DNA of 64,000 nt. Origin: Ignavibacteriales bacterium (GTDB lineage Bacteria > Bacteroidota > Ignavibacteria > Tepidaquicellales > Tepidaquicellaceae). Positions 8,082 to 17,047 of this stretch are shown here, in pieces. The position numbers and the translations under genes are program-made. The stretch spans positions 868,001-932,000 of the forward strand of contig JACKAC010000002.1 of the NCBI GenBank assembly GCA_020635255.1. Direction: 5' to 3'. How positions within the stretch are numbered: position 1 is the stretch's first letter; each line of letters begins with the position of its first letter. The notes below the pieces were generated by a model. That model searched no databases. It was not told where the DNA came from and saw only the letters and a program-made list of their open reading frames with translations.

Positions 8082-9653
8082 TCAGTCTTTTAAAGGTCTC
8101 ATAAGCGGGAAGAAAAGTACGTCCCTGATGCTGTGTGAGTTAGTTAACAGCATAACAAGCCTGTCAACGCCTAGTCCTACTCCGGTAGTAGGAGGCATTC
8201 CTACTTCGATAGCTTTTATAAAATCTTCATCGAGAGGGTGAGTTTCTTCCTCGCCGCCTCTGCCTCGCTCAACCTGATCCTCGAGTAGCCTGCGTTGTAG
8301 TATCGGGTCGTTAAGTTCGGTATATGAGTTACCCATTTCCCAGCAGTTTATATAAGGCTCGAAGCGCTCCACGAAGATAACTTCCTCAGGGTCATCCTTC
8401 ATCTCTTCGAGGTCTTTCATGCTGTACCTGCGCAGAGGTTTACACAAAGGTGTAGTATCTATCGGATGCTCCGTTACAAATGTCGGCTGAGTAAGGTCAT
8501 TCTCGCACATCTCTTCGAACAGCAACGCGATAAGAAGCCCTTTATTATTTATTATCGTTTTATCAATGTGAATGTCTTTGCTGTTTAAGAAATCGATTAT
8601 CTCGCTTCGTTTCATATTCAGGACGTCGAGCCCTGTTGTATCCGCTATTGCTTCGGGCATAGTTACCCTGCGCCATGGCGCTTTAAAGTCTATTACTTTA
8701 TCGCCGTATGTAACTTTAGTCGTGTCATGAACAGCCAAACACGCATTCTCAATAACTTTTTCAAAAAGCTCCATGCTGTCATTAAAATCACCGTATGCCT
8801 GGTACCACTCGACTTGTGTGAACTCGGGATTGTGTGTACGGTCTATTCCTTCATTGCGGAAATCCTTTACGAACTCATACACACGATCGAAACCACCCAC
8901 TATTAGTCTCTTCAGGAAAAGTTCATTAGAAATGCGAAGATATAACTGCATATCGAGTGTATTGTGGTGAGTCACGAACGGCTTTGCGTTAGCACCTCCG
9001 TAAACCACCTGCAATGTTGGTGTTTCCACCTCCATAAAGTTATTATCTTCGAGGGTTTTGCGTATGGATTGAATTATCTTAGTGCGCTTTACGAAAGTTT
9101 CGCGAACGTGCTCATTTACAATAAGGTCAATGTAACGCTGCCGGTAACGGAGCTCTACGTCTGCAAAAGCATCGTGGACGATCTTTTCACCGGACTCGGT
9201 TGTTTCCTCTTTTACGACAGGGAGCGGATGAATTGTCTTAGTGAGGATCTCCATCTCGACGGCGTGAATGGATACTTCTCCAGTCTTTGTACGGAAAGGG
9301 TAACCTTTTACTCCTATTATATCGCCAATGTCGAGGAGTTTGAATAATTCGTAGCATGTATCACCAACTTCATCTTTTTTGATGTAAGTCTGTATGCGTC
9401 CCTGTTCGTCTTTTATGTGGCAAAAGGAAGCTTTGCCCATTTTACGAATGGACATGATCCTTCCCGCGATGGAAACAATATTCTCTTTTTGCTTTTCCTT
9501 CTCGTCATCATCAGCCGGGTCTTTGTATGATGAAATAACGTCAGCGGACTTTGCGGTCACGTCGAATTTGTGAGGATACGGATTGACGCCAAGCTGTTTA
9601 ATATGTTCCAGCTCTTCTATGCGCCTTTTAATGAGTTCGTTCTGTTCGTTCAA
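8082..9653 (-). CDS. lysS: Lysyl-tRNA synthetase, class II
   Basis: A full-length 523-aa class II LysRS that charges tRNA-Lys. An N-terminal OB-fold anticodon-binding domain is seen (VSIAGRIMSIRKMGKASFCH). The catalytic domain contains motif 2 (FRNEGIDRTHNPEFTQVEWY) and motif 3 (GVGLGVDRLVMLL). The start is a TTG (MNEQNELIKRRIEELEHIKQLG), where homology with the family begins. It is the fourth gene of the operon from scpA, 20 bp after rluB. Confidence 0.97.
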   Translation of the reverse strand: MNEQNELIKRRIEELEHIKQLGVNPYPHKFDVTAKSADVISSYKDPADDDEKEKQKENIVSIAGRIMSIRKMGKASFCHIKDEQGRIQTYIKKDEVGDTCYELFKLLDIGDIIGVKGYPFRTKTGEVSIHAVEMEILTKTIHPLPVVKEETTESGEKIVHDAFADVELRYRQRYIDLIVNEHVRETFVKRTKIIQSIRKTLEDNNFMEVETPTLQVVYGGANAKPFVTHHNTLDMQLYLRISNELFLKRLIVGGFDRVYEFVKDFRNEGIDRTHNPEFTQVEWYQAYGDFNDSMELFEKVIENACLAVHDTTKVTYGDKVIDFKAPWRRVTMPEAIADTTGLDVLNMKRSEIIDFLNSKDIHIDKTIINNKGLLIALLFEEMCENDLTQPTFVTEHPIDTTPLCKPLRRYSMKDLEEMKDDPEEVIFVERFEPYINCWEMGNSYTELNDPILQRRLLEDQVERGRGGEEETHPLDEDFIKAIEVGMPPTTGVGLGVDRLVMLLTNSHSIRDVLFFPLMRPLKD

Positions 9654-9673
9654 GTGAGTTAAAAATTAGTTTA

Positions 9674-10393
9674 TTACTTTTTTAATTTCTTTACTTCGTC
9701 AGGAGTAAGATAGCGCCATTTGCCGCGCTGTAAAGTACCTAGCTTTACGGGTCCGAACTGTGTGCGTTCGAGCTTATCAACGAAATAGCCGAAGCGTTCG
9801 AACATCCTTCTAATCTGCCTGTTACGCCCCTCGTGAATCGTTATGTATAGCCTGTCGAAAGAGTGCCTGTTCGCAAATTTAATTACAGCGGGCTTTGTCC
9901 TCCGCTTATCGAGCATGATACCCTTTTCCAGCAAATGGCGGTGCTTTTCATCAAGAGGTTTGGACAGCTTAACAAGGTAAGTCTTATCAACCTCATGTTT
10001 AGGGTGCATCAGTGAATCCGCGAGTTCGCCATCATTTGTCAGGAGGATCAAGCCGGTCGAATCAAAGTCAAGCCTTCCGATGGGGTATATCTTCTGGTTA
10101 ACTTTAACCAGATCAACGACGGTTGGTCTTCTTTTGTCATCGGAAACTGTAGAGACAACTCCCGCAGGTTTGTTTAAGGCGATGTAAAGGTTTGTTGTTC
10201 TAACCTTGATGAGCTCGCCGTCAACCCTGACTTTATCTTTGGCTGTGTCAACTTCATAAGAAGGGAAATCCACGGTAATGTTATTGACCGTCACTCTTCT
10301 TTGCTGAATGAATTCGTCTGCAGTCCGCCTGGAAATGTCGCCATTATTGGCGATGAACTTATTCAGCCTAACTTTATTCTCCATCACACTCAT
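9674..10393 (-). CDS. rluB: 23S rRNA pseudouridine synthase, RluB/RsuA family
   Basis: 239 aa. An N-terminal S4 RNA-binding domain (VRLNKFIANNGDISRR) is followed by the pseudouridine synthase domain with the catalytic aspartate D109 in PIGRLDFDSTGLILLTND and the C-terminal EGRNRQIRRMFERFGY motif. RluB-type enzymes modify helix 89 of 23S rRNA near position 2605. RsuA and RluE/F are close relatives, but position next to scpB is the usual place for RluB. An alternative ATG three codons inside is equally plausible as the start. Confidence 0.9.
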   Translation of the reverse strand: MSVMENKVRLNKFIANNGDISRRTADEFIQQRRVTVNNITVDFPSYEVDTAKDKVRVDGELIKVRTTNLYIALNKPAGVVSTVSDDKRRPTVVDLVKVNQKIYPIGRLDFDSTGLILLTNDGELADSLMHPKHEVDKTYLVKLSKPLDEKHRHLLEKGIMLDKRRTKPAVIKFANRHSFDRLYITIHEGRNRQIRRMFERFGYFVDKLERTQFGPVKLGTLQRGKWRYLTPDEVKKLKK

Positions 10394-10408
10394 GATTAAA
10401 AAAGAACA

Positions 10409-11173
10409 CTAATTAAAATCTTCGTCTGTATCTTCAGTCTCCTCCGTGTCGGTTTCGATCTCGATAATATTTTCATCCGGGTCGTTTGACTCCTCTTCGG
10501 TATTTTTCTTGCCGTTCGTTAGTGGCTCAGCGTTTTCTTCGTTAAATTCCAGCTCTTCGTTTTCGGATTCCGGGTTATTGATCGAATTAAACAGGTCGAT
10601 GTCGGCTTCGGTAATGCCGTCTATATGTTCGTTCTTTAAGATTTCGTTTATCTCTTTAAGTTTAGGCAGGTCTTCAAGAGAACCGAGCCCGATTACTTTA
10701 AGGAAGTTTTTCGTTGTTCCGTAAAGTATGGGCCGCCCCGGTGTTGCGGCTCTGCCGATTATAGTTATAAGCTCTCTTTCGAGGAGCGAGTTTACGATGT
10801 AATCAACATTAACACCGCGGATGAATTCGATGTCCGAGCGTGTTATGGGCTGTTTATATGCTATTATCGCAAGTGTCTCTAGCGCCGACGGGGAGAGCTT
10901 CTTCTTTTGTTTTTCCGTGAAGAGCTTGCCGATATATTTTGCATAGTCGGACTTAGTCGAGAATTGGTATCCGCCGGCGATCTTGATGATCTTGTAAGAG
11001 CGGTGAGCATCGTGATACTCTTTATTCAGCTCGGTAATGTATTCTTCGATCTCGTTAGTGCTGGTCTTGAACTGGAAGCTGTCGAGAACTTCTTTTATCT
11101 GCTTCGGCGTGATCTCTTCTTCTGAGGCGAAGATGACCGATTCGACGATATTTTTAACTTCAGCCGATATCAT
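10409..11173 (-). CDS. scpB: Segregation and condensation protein B
   Basis: ScpB binds ScpA and the Smc ATPase in the bacterial condensin that compacts and segregates chromosomes. The winged-helix domains are clear: VESVIFASEEEITPKQIKEVL, then the conserved LSPSALETLAIIAYKQPITR and GRAATPGRPILYGTT. Residues after about 195 form a long, very acidic Glu/Asp-rich tail, longer than in typical ScpB, which may be disordered. The ATG overlaps the scpA stop by 4 bases, giving translational coupling. Confidence 0.95.
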   Translation of the reverse strand: MISAEVKNIVESVIFASEEEITPKQIKEVLDSFQFKTSTNEIEEYITELNKEYHDAHRSYKIIKIAGGYQFSTKSDYAKYIGKLFTEKQKKKLSPSALETLAIIAYKQPITRSDIEFIRGVNVDYIVNSLLERELITIIGRAATPGRPILYGTTKNFLKVIGLGSLEDLPKLKEINEILKNEHIDGITEADIDLFNSINNPESENEELEFNEENAEPLTNGKKNTEEESNDPDENIIEIETDTEETEDTDEDFN

Positions 11174-12006
11174 AACTCCTGCCCGGTAATTAACTGGTTA
11201 TCTTTAGTCTGAACATAAAATTCCGATAGATCTTTCGGTTCGACCACGAGTTCGAGAAAACCTTCGAGAGCAAGCTGTAGCATCGCGAGGAACGAACAAA
11301 TTATTTCCAACTTTGTCTCGAACATTTTCATTAGTTTTTTGAACTCTATCCTGCCTTCCCTGTGCACAATGTCGAGAAGAATGTCGCGCTGTGTTTCGGG
11401 TGTGAAGTCGAGCGGTTCGATCGGGTGAACTGTTTTTGGACGAATGCCGAGAAGAACGCTCTTATATGCCTTAATGAGATTGAGTATCGTGAGATTCTTT
11501 AAGCTGTAATCTATTTCTTCGCCGTCGGAAAATTCACGCGGGTCCTGTTTGTTATAACCGCGGGCGAATTGCTTAGCCGCCTCGTGAACCATGTGGTCAA
11601 TTTTTTCGGAAGCGTCTTTGAAGCGTTTGTATTCAAGCAGCTTCCTGACAAGAACCATGCGTGGATCTTCTTCTATCTCGTTCGTATCTTCATCGATCTT
11701 TCTCGGGAGGAGCATGCGGGCTTTGATCTTCATCAGTTCGGAAGCCATGAGAAGAAACTCCCCGGCAAGCTCTATGTCGAGAGACTGCATATAATCTATA
11801 TAACCTAGAAAATCGCTGGTGATCTTGTGAATAGGAATGTCGTAGATATTAAGCTCGTCTTCCTGAACGAAGTGGAGTAAGATATCCAGCGGACCTTCAT
11901 AATCGGACAGTTTGGCGTAATATTCCCTTGTTTTGGGAATATAGACCTTACTTTCAGCGCCCGTGTTTTCCGGTGCATTTTCGCTGTTTATTTCCGTATC
12001 GTTCAT
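11170..12006 (-). CDS. scpA: Segregation and condensation protein A (kleisin)
   Basis: A 278-aa kleisin subunit of the Smc-ScpAB condensin. The family signature YEGPLDILLHFVQEDELNIYD is near residue 35, followed by DIPIHKITSDFLGYI and LAGEFLLMASELMKIKARMLLP; the C-terminal winged helix includes EGRIEFKKLMKMFETKLE. It is the first gene of the minus-strand operon that extends to the PAP2 gene. The 146-bp, very AT-rich spacer to the divergent diadenylate cyclase gene must hold its promoter. Confidence 0.95.
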   Translation of the reverse strand: MNDTEINSENAPENTGAESKVYIPKTREYYAKLSDYEGPLDILLHFVQEDELNIYDIPIHKITSDFLGYIDYMQSLDIELAGEFLLMASELMKIKARMLLPRKIDEDTNEIEEDPRMVLVRKLLEYKRFKDASEKIDHMVHEAAKQFARGYNKQDPREFSDGEEIDYSLKNLTILNLIKAYKSVLLGIRPKTVHPIEPLDFTPETQRDILLDIVHREGRIEFKKLMKMFETKLEIICSFLAMLQLALEGFLELVVEPKDLSEFYVQTKDNQLITGQEL

Positions 12007-12152
12007 ATGCGGTATAATCTACTAAAGATTAGTAATAAATTAAATGAAATTATATTAGATATTTAATAAATTAAGATACTGAAAATATATTTAAATACTG
12101 TGTAAAATTAGTTAACTTTAGCTTCGGTCCTTATTATACTTATAAGAAATTA

Positions 12153-13010
12153 ATGGAATTATTTAAAATAGGTTTTCTATCGATAAGTTTAATAGATATC
12201 CTGGATATCCTGATAGTAACCTATGTTTTTTATAAGCTATATACGATAATGCGCGGCACGATCGCGGCGCAGATCTTTTTTGCCCTCCTTTTGATCATAG
12301 GACTTTCATTTATAGCCCAGTTTTTCAATATGCAGGCTCTGGGGTGGTTATTGAGCCGTTTGACAGATATCTGGGTGATCGCTTTCATAATATTATTTCA
12401 GCCGGAGATCAGGAGGCTGCTGCTTATCATCGGTAATACGAGGGTGTCGAGCATATTCACGAAGACGGAGGTGAAGCAGAATATTTCAGAGATAGTGGAG
12501 GCATGCACGGAATTGCAGAATAAAGGATGGGGCGGTCTGCTTGTGATAGAGAGGTCGACGGGATTGAAGAACATAATCGAGACGGGTGAAGCTATCCAAT
12601 CGAAGATAAACACAGAGCTATTGATATCGATATTCAATCCGACGTCGCCGTTGCACGACGGGGCGGTCGTGATCGACAATAACAGGATAGAAGCGGCAAG
12701 GTGTCTTCTCCCGCTGTCAGAACTGCACATAGTAAAAGATAAGCGTCTCGGCACACGTCATAGAGCCGGGCTGGGTGTTTCGGAGATATCGGACGCAATA
12801 GCAGTGATTGTGTCGGAAGAGACCGGGCATGTATCGATAGCGGAGGATGGTAAGCTTCACGTGTGCACGGACAGCAAGGACCTTGCTAAGAGACTGAGGG
12901 AGCTGATGAAGAGCGAAACGATGCAGAGTTCGATAAAGTCCATCTTTACCGAACCGGATGAAGAGGCAAAGGAAAAAGAAGAAGACGTAAAAAAGGAGAA
13001 AGAAGTTTAA
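12153..13010 (+). CDS. dacA: Membrane diadenylate cyclase (c-di-AMP synthase, CdaA/DacA type)
   Basis: Makes the second messenger c-di-AMP from two ATP. Residues about 12-85 hold three predicted membrane helices, followed by the DAC domain. The two catalytic motifs are present: DGA at 169-171 (SPLHDGAVVI) and RHR at 202-204 (GTRHRAGLGVSE), then IVSEETGHVSIAEDGKL. The C-terminus ends in a charged Lys/Glu tail. Its stop codon shares a base with the next start (TAATG), coupling it to pcm. No glmM or CdaR-like regulator sits beside it, unlike in Firmicutes. Divergent from scpA. Confidence 0.95.
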   Translation: MELFKIGFLSISLIDILDILIVTYVFYKLYTIMRGTIAAQIFFALLLIIGLSFIAQFFNMQALGWLLSRLTDIWVIAFIILFQPEIRRLLLIIGNTRVSSIFTKTEVKQNISEIVEACTELQNKGWGGLLVIERSTGLKNIIETGEAIQSKINTELLISIFNPTSPLHDGAVVIDNNRIEAARCLLPLSELHIVKDKRLGTRHRAGLGVSEISDAIAVIVSEETGHVSIAEDGKLHVCTDSKDLAKRLRELMKSETMQSSIKSIFTEPDEEAKEKEEDVKKEKEV

Positions 13011-13660
13011 TGTCGGATATGTTCAGTATCCAGCGTGAGAAGCTGGTTGAGGAGTTAAAGGCACAGGGGATTCGGAGTAAGAGTGTGCTCGGCGCGATAG
13101 GCAAAGTCAAGAGAGAGATGTTCCTGGATAAAGACATGCAAAGACTCGCGTATAAAAATAACGCCCTTCCCATAAATTCAAATCAAACGATATCACAACC
13201 TTTCACGGTAGCATTTATGACGGAGCTACTGGATGTAAATCCAGGAGATAAAGTTCTGGAGATCGGAACGGGGTCGGGATACCAGGCGGCAGTACTGTGT
13301 GAAATGGGCGCAGATGTTTATTCGATAGAGAGGATTGGGGAGCTGGCTGACAAAGCAAAGGACACATTAAAACGAATGGGCTATAACCTGCATGTAAAAC
13401 AGGGTGACGGAACGAAAGGATGGGAGCTTCATTCACCGTATAACAGGATAATTGTTACAGCCGGCGGACCTACAGTACCTAAGGCGTTATTGAAACAGCT
13501 TGCAAAGAACGGTAAGATGGTAATACCTGTAGGTAGCGAGAGTGTACAGGAAATGACATTGATAGAAAGAAGCGGTGATGACGAACCGAGGTTCCGTGCA
13601 AAGAAATTTCAAAATTTCCAGTTCGTTCCTCTGATAGGTGAAGAGGGATGGGTAAAATAA
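13010..13660 (+). CDS. pcm: Protein-L-isoaspartate O-methyltransferase
   Basis: A 216-aa SAM-dependent repair enzyme that methylates isoaspartyl residues in aged proteins. Seen: NSNQTISQPFTVAFMTELL (family signature), the SAM-binding motif I VLEIGTGSGYQAAVL, and GDGTKGW followed by YNRIIVTAGGP. Length is normal for the family. The start overlaps the preceding stop (TAATG), and its own 3' end overlaps the next gene by 13 bp, so the genes are one transcriptional unit. Cytoplasmic. Confidence 0.95.
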   Translation: MSDMFSIQREKLVEELKAQGIRSKSVLGAIGKVKREMFLDKDMQRLAYKNNALPINSNQTISQPFTVAFMTELLDVNPGDKVLEIGTGSGYQAAVLCEMGADVYSIERIGELADKAKDTLKRMGYNLHVKQGDGTKGWELHSPYNRIIVTAGGPTVPKALLKQLAKNGKMVIPVGSESVQEMTLIERSGDDEPRFRAKKFQNFQFVPLIGEEGWVK

Positions 13661-14259
13661 AAGATTCATATCTTACATTATCGGATAGCGCCGTCAGCGA
13701 GATAAAGATCCAGAAGTCAAAATTCATCGCACAGGCTTTTCCAATAAATTCTCAATTGAAATTTCAGGAGATTTTAGATAATGTGAGAAAGACTTATTAT
13801 GACGCGGCGCATCATCCGTTTGCTTTTAGGCTAGGTATTACGGATGATAGTTTCAGGTATTCCGATGATGGCGAGCCGTCCGGGTCAGCGGGAAAACCGG
13901 TTTTAGATGCTATAGATAAGTTCGAATTAACGGACGTTTGTGTAATCGTTACAAGATACTTCGGTGGTGTGAAACTCGGTGTTGGCGGACTAAGAAGGGC
14001 ATTTTTTGAAGCAACGGAAGAGTGTTTAAAGACAGCTAAAGTAGAAGAAAGACTTGTAACAGAAGAGTTTGAGATAGAGTCGGATTACAACCAGATGAAT
14101 GTGATAATGAAGGTACTCGAACAGAATGGCGCGAATATTCTGAACAACAATTCGGATGAAAAGGTAAGACTGAAATGCAGTTCAAGATTGTCGGTACTGG
14201 AAGCAGTTAAGAAAGAACTTGTAAACGCAACATCGGGAAACATAGTTATAAAAGGCTAA
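13648..14259 (+). CDS. YigZ/IMPACT family protein (UPF0029)
   Basis: 203 aa. The N-terminal UPF0029 domain is seen: KSKFIAQAFPINS, YYDAAHHPFAFRLG, DDGEPSGSAGKPVLDAI and VTRYFGGVKLGVGGL. A C-terminal ferredoxin-like DUF1949 domain follows (VTEEFEIESDYNQMNVI). The family is linked to translation control in eukaryotes (IMPACT); the bacterial role is not settled. The ATG lies 13 bp inside pcm and the gene's stop overlaps the next start (TAATG), so expression is likely coupled. Confidence 0.92.
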   Translation: MGKIKDSYLTLSDSAVSEIKIQKSKFIAQAFPINSQLKFQEILDNVRKTYYDAAHHPFAFRLGITDDSFRYSDDGEPSGSAGKPVLDAIDKFELTDVCVIVTRYFGGVKLGVGGLRRAFFEATEECLKTAKVEERLVTEEFEIESDYNQMNVIMKVLEQNGANILNNNSDEKVRLKCSSRLSVLEAVKKELVNATSGNIVIKG

Positions 14260-15941
14260 TGAAAAAATACTTTGCTTCAATAATGCTGTTTTTCGTCCTG
14301 ACACAGTTCGCGAATGCGCAGGTAGAGAACGTGTCGCTGGATAATCCCGTATATAAATTCCTGAAGCTTCTCAGCGTTAAAAGAATTATTCCGAGCATAC
14401 ACGATTACGATCCAAATCTTTCCAAACAGCAAGTCACGGATTATTTGTTAGAGGCTGAAAGTAAGTCATCGCAGTTAAGCATGACAGAGAAAGCTCTTGT
14501 TGAAAAGTATCTGATTGAATTTGACGTGTCCCGTATGAACAGTTCAAACACTGCCGTGCTGATAAATTCACATGGCAAATTTGACGCGAGCGGTATTTTT
14601 TCAAACAAAGAAAAGCATGTGTATGTCCTAAATAGTAACGGCAATACTTTATTCTTTGATTACCTTATGTCCGGCTTACTGTCAACTGAATTTAAACCAA
14701 ACACCAAAGCAACAGCAATACTTTATGATTTCGGAGGACGGTTTGAAGGAACATTCTTTGGTCACCTGGGATATAATTTTTACCTAAGGAAGGGGGTTGT
14801 TTCCGGCAATGACTCAGCTTTGGCGGTTTTGAACGAACCCCGGTTACTATACAACTTCAAATACATAGAAAACAATACAAGTGATAATGAGAGAAGTTAT
14901 GATTTTATTGATGGCTACGTGAGATATGAAACGAAGCCGCAGGATGACATGGATATCTCAGTCCAGCTTGGCAGGGAGAAATTATTATATGGATACAGCT
15001 ATTCAGACCCGCTCGCTCTTGGAGGTGCACATCCCAATATGGATTTTATAAAATTGAAATTCGATTATGGCATAGCCCACTTTTCCTCGATGACCACATC
15101 AACTGTGGGACCATACAATTCCGACCGGGACAGCAACTACACAAAGTTCATTGCTTTTAATAGCCTTAGATTTTCAATTCCTAATTTATTTGATATCGGT
15201 ATTGGTGAGAGTGTAGTATATTCACGCGGGATAGACATTGGTTATATGACGCCATTTATTTTTTACAAATTCGTAGAGCACTCACTTCAGGACAGGGATA
15301 ATGGAACACTGTTCTTCGATATGCAGACACACTTCATAAAAGACCTTCAATTCCAGGGAACTTTCTTCATGGATGAAAGTCTGCTTGGCGGATTATCCGA
15401 TTTCAACAAACAATCGAACAAGGTTGCTATACAGGGCGGTACGATGTGGTACGAACCTGTAGGTATTAAAGACGTTTCACTCACACTTCAATACACTTTC
15501 ATCCGTCCGTATGTATACACACACTTCAATCCAAAGAACACATATACATCATTTGGTCAGATACTGGGTAATCCTATCGGACCAAACGCCGACCAGATTT
15601 ATACCAGGCTTACATATAATTTCAGCGACTGGCTCGCAATGAGCCTAATATATCAGAGAATAAGAAAAGGGGAGAACGTATATGATTCAAACGGTGATCT
15701 TGTTAAGAACGTCGGCGGGAATGTAAACCAGCCGTACAGACCGGACATAGATCCTGAGGACGCGAATTTTTTAGATGGGAACAGGGTTTACACTGATGTA
15801 GCAGAATTATCTGTAAGGTTGGAACCGATCCGTAATTTTGTTTTCGATATTAAGTACGCTTACAGGAAAGAAAACCACCTTGACGAAAACTTCATAAACG
15901 ATACCAGCTTCGGCTCGATAAAGCTCAGTATTGATTATTAA
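14259..15941 (+). CDS. Outer-membrane beta-barrel protein, Wzi-like (capsule-assembly type)
   Basis: 560 aa with a signal peptide (MKKYFASIMLFFVLTQFANAQ). A helical N-terminal part (NPVYKFLKLLSVKRIIPSIHDYDPNLSKQQV) precedes a long region of alternating aromatic/polar strands typical of a large outer-membrane barrel, with QLGREKLLYGYSYSDPLALGG and the late segment FGQILGNPIGPNADQIY. This layout resembles Wzi-type capsule surface-assembly proteins, though the match is by pattern only. It overlaps the previous stop by one base, so it ends the dacA-pcm-yigZ transcript. A general porin-like role is the alternative. Confidence 0.6.
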   Translation: MKKYFASIMLFFVLTQFANAQVENVSLDNPVYKFLKLLSVKRIIPSIHDYDPNLSKQQVTDYLLEAESKSSQLSMTEKALVEKYLIEFDVSRMNSSNTAVLINSHGKFDASGIFSNKEKHVYVLNSNGNTLFFDYLMSGLLSTEFKPNTKATAILYDFGGRFEGTFFGHLGYNFYLRKGVVSGNDSALAVLNEPRLLYNFKYIENNTSDNERSYDFIDGYVRYETKPQDDMDISVQLGREKLLYGYSYSDPLALGGAHPNMDFIKLKFDYGIAHFSSMTTSTVGPYNSDRDSNYTKFIAFNSLRFSIPNLFDIGIGESVVYSRGIDIGYMTPFIFYKFVEHSLQDRDNGTLFFDMQTHFIKDLQFQGTFFMDESLLGGLSDFNKQSNKVAIQGGTMWYEPVGIKDVSLTLQYTFIRPYVYTHFNPKNTYTSFGQILGNPIGPNADQIYTRLTYNFSDWLAMSLIYQRIRKGENVYDSNGDLVKNVGGNVNQPYRPDIDPEDANFLDGNRVYTDVAELSVRLEPIRNFVFDIKYAYRKENHLDENFINDTSFGSIKLSIDY

Positions 15942-16037
15942 GTTTTTGTAAATAACCCAATATTTAACAATATTTAAAGGTTTATCGCAGAATGCGGTCA
16001 ATTGGGTTTGTTGTATGCATTTATACGGCAAATATTA

Positions 16038-16066
16038 TTGACTAAATTCTTTATTTTTGGTATTTT
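16038..16066 (+). promoter_or_regulatory. Candidate promoter of the rpsL (str) operon
   Basis: TTGACT (16038-16043) and TATTTT (16061-16066) are separated by 17 bp, a good sigma-70-like arrangement about 43 bp before the rpsL start. It lies in the 167-bp spacer after the outer-membrane protein gene, which also holds the inverted repeat AACCCAAT / ATTGGGTT. Confidence 0.45.
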
Positions 16067-16108
16067 TATGTTTCTACAAAATTAGCTTAAGTAACATAAG
16101 ACTATAAA

Positions 16109-16486
16109 TTGCCGACAATTAATCAATTAGTACGTAAGGGCAGGAACCCAAAGCAGTACAAAAGTAAATCTCCTGCGATGGATTCATGTCCACAAAAAAG
16201 AGGTGTTTGCACGAGAGTATACACAACGACTCCAAAGAAACCAAACTCTGCATTGAGAAAGGTTGCGAGGGTTCGTTTAACGAACCAGATAGAAGTTACA
16301 GCATACATTCCGGGTGAAGGACACAACCTGCAAGAGCACTCCATCGTTTTGATCAGAGGTGGCAGGGTAAAGGATCTTCCGGGTGTAAGGTATCACATCA
16401 TCAGAGGCGCGATGGATACAGCCGGAGTTGAGAACAGAAAGAAAGCCCGTTCAAAGTACGGCGCAAAGAGAGCTAAACAAGGCTAA
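16109..16486 (+). CDS. rpsL: 30S ribosomal protein S12
   Basis: A 125-aa S12 protein of the ribosomal decoding centre. Sequence is textbook: PTINQLVRKGR, KRGVCTRVYTTTPKKPNSALRK (the loop with the streptomycin-relevant lysine) and GGRVKDLPGVRYH. The start is a TTG, fixed by the universal PTINQL N-terminus. First gene of the str operon, followed by rpsG after 36 bp. Confidence 0.98.
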   Translation: MPTINQLVRKGRNPKQYKSKSPAMDSCPQKRGVCTRVYTTTPKKPNSALRKVARVRLTNQIEVTAYIPGEGHNLQEHSIVLIRGGRVKDLPGVRYHIIRGAMDTAGVENRKKARSKYGAKRAKQG

Positions 16487-16522
16487 TAAAAACAAAAAGA
16501 TTTTTAATCTATTTAAAACTTA

Positions 16523-16990
16523 ATGAGAAGAAGAAGACCGGAAAGAAGAAGAAGAAACCCAGACCCGAGATATCATGACACAATGGTATCGAGGTTTGTA
16601 AACAGTATAATGATAGACGGTAAGAGAATGAAGGCTCAGAAGATCATGTATGATGCATTCGACATTATCGAAAAGAAAACCAAATCGAGTCCGCTGGATA
16701 CATTCAAGCAGGCAATAAATAATGTTCAGCCGAGCATCGAGGTAAGGTCAAGAAGGGTCGGAGGATCTAACTACCAGATCCCTTCGGAAGTAAGACCTGA
16801 CAGAAGGGTTGCTCTTGCTATCAAGTGGCTTTTGACATATTCAAAGCAAAGAGGCGAGAAGTCGATGGCTTTAAGGCTTGCTAACGAACTTATGGCGGCT
16901 TCGGTCGGAGAAGGAAACTCAGTTAAGAAAAAAGAAGATACACATAGAATGGCAGAAGCCAACAAGGCATTTGCACATTACAAATGGTAA
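16523..16990 (+). CDS. rpsG: 30S ribosomal protein S7
   Basis: A 155-aa S7 that nucleates the 30S head. It has an unusually Arg-rich N-terminus (MRRRRPERRRRNPDPRYHD), then the conserved FVNSIMIDGKRMKAQKI, RSRRVGGSNYQIPSEVRPDRR and the C-terminal KKEDTHRMAEANKAFAHYKW. Second gene of the str operon, 57 bp before fusA. Confidence 0.98.
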   Translation: MRRRRPERRRRNPDPRYHDTMVSRFVNSIMIDGKRMKAQKIMYDAFDIIEKKTKSSPLDTFKQAINNVQPSIEVRSRRVGGSNYQIPSEVRPDRRVALAIKWLLTYSKQRGEKSMALRLANELMAASVGEGNSVKKKEDTHRMAEANKAFAHYKW

Positions 16991-17047
16991 ATAGATATCG
17001 GTATAAGATTTTTACAAACGATTAAACACGACAGGAAATAAAACTAG

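Noticed and set aside
8964..9347. 127-residue open frame on the plus strand inside lysS
   Set aside because: It is antisense to the conserved OB-fold region of lysS, with no recognisable domain or ribosome-binding site.
10446..10724. Ser/Phe-rich open frame opposite scpB
   Set aside because: Its low-complexity product is simply the antisense reading of the acidic ScpB tail.
16030..16059. Bacteroidota-type promoter (TATTTTTG at 16052-16059) before rpsL
   Set aside because: No TTG lies 19 bases upstream; the TTGACT-N17-TATTTT pair is a better fit.
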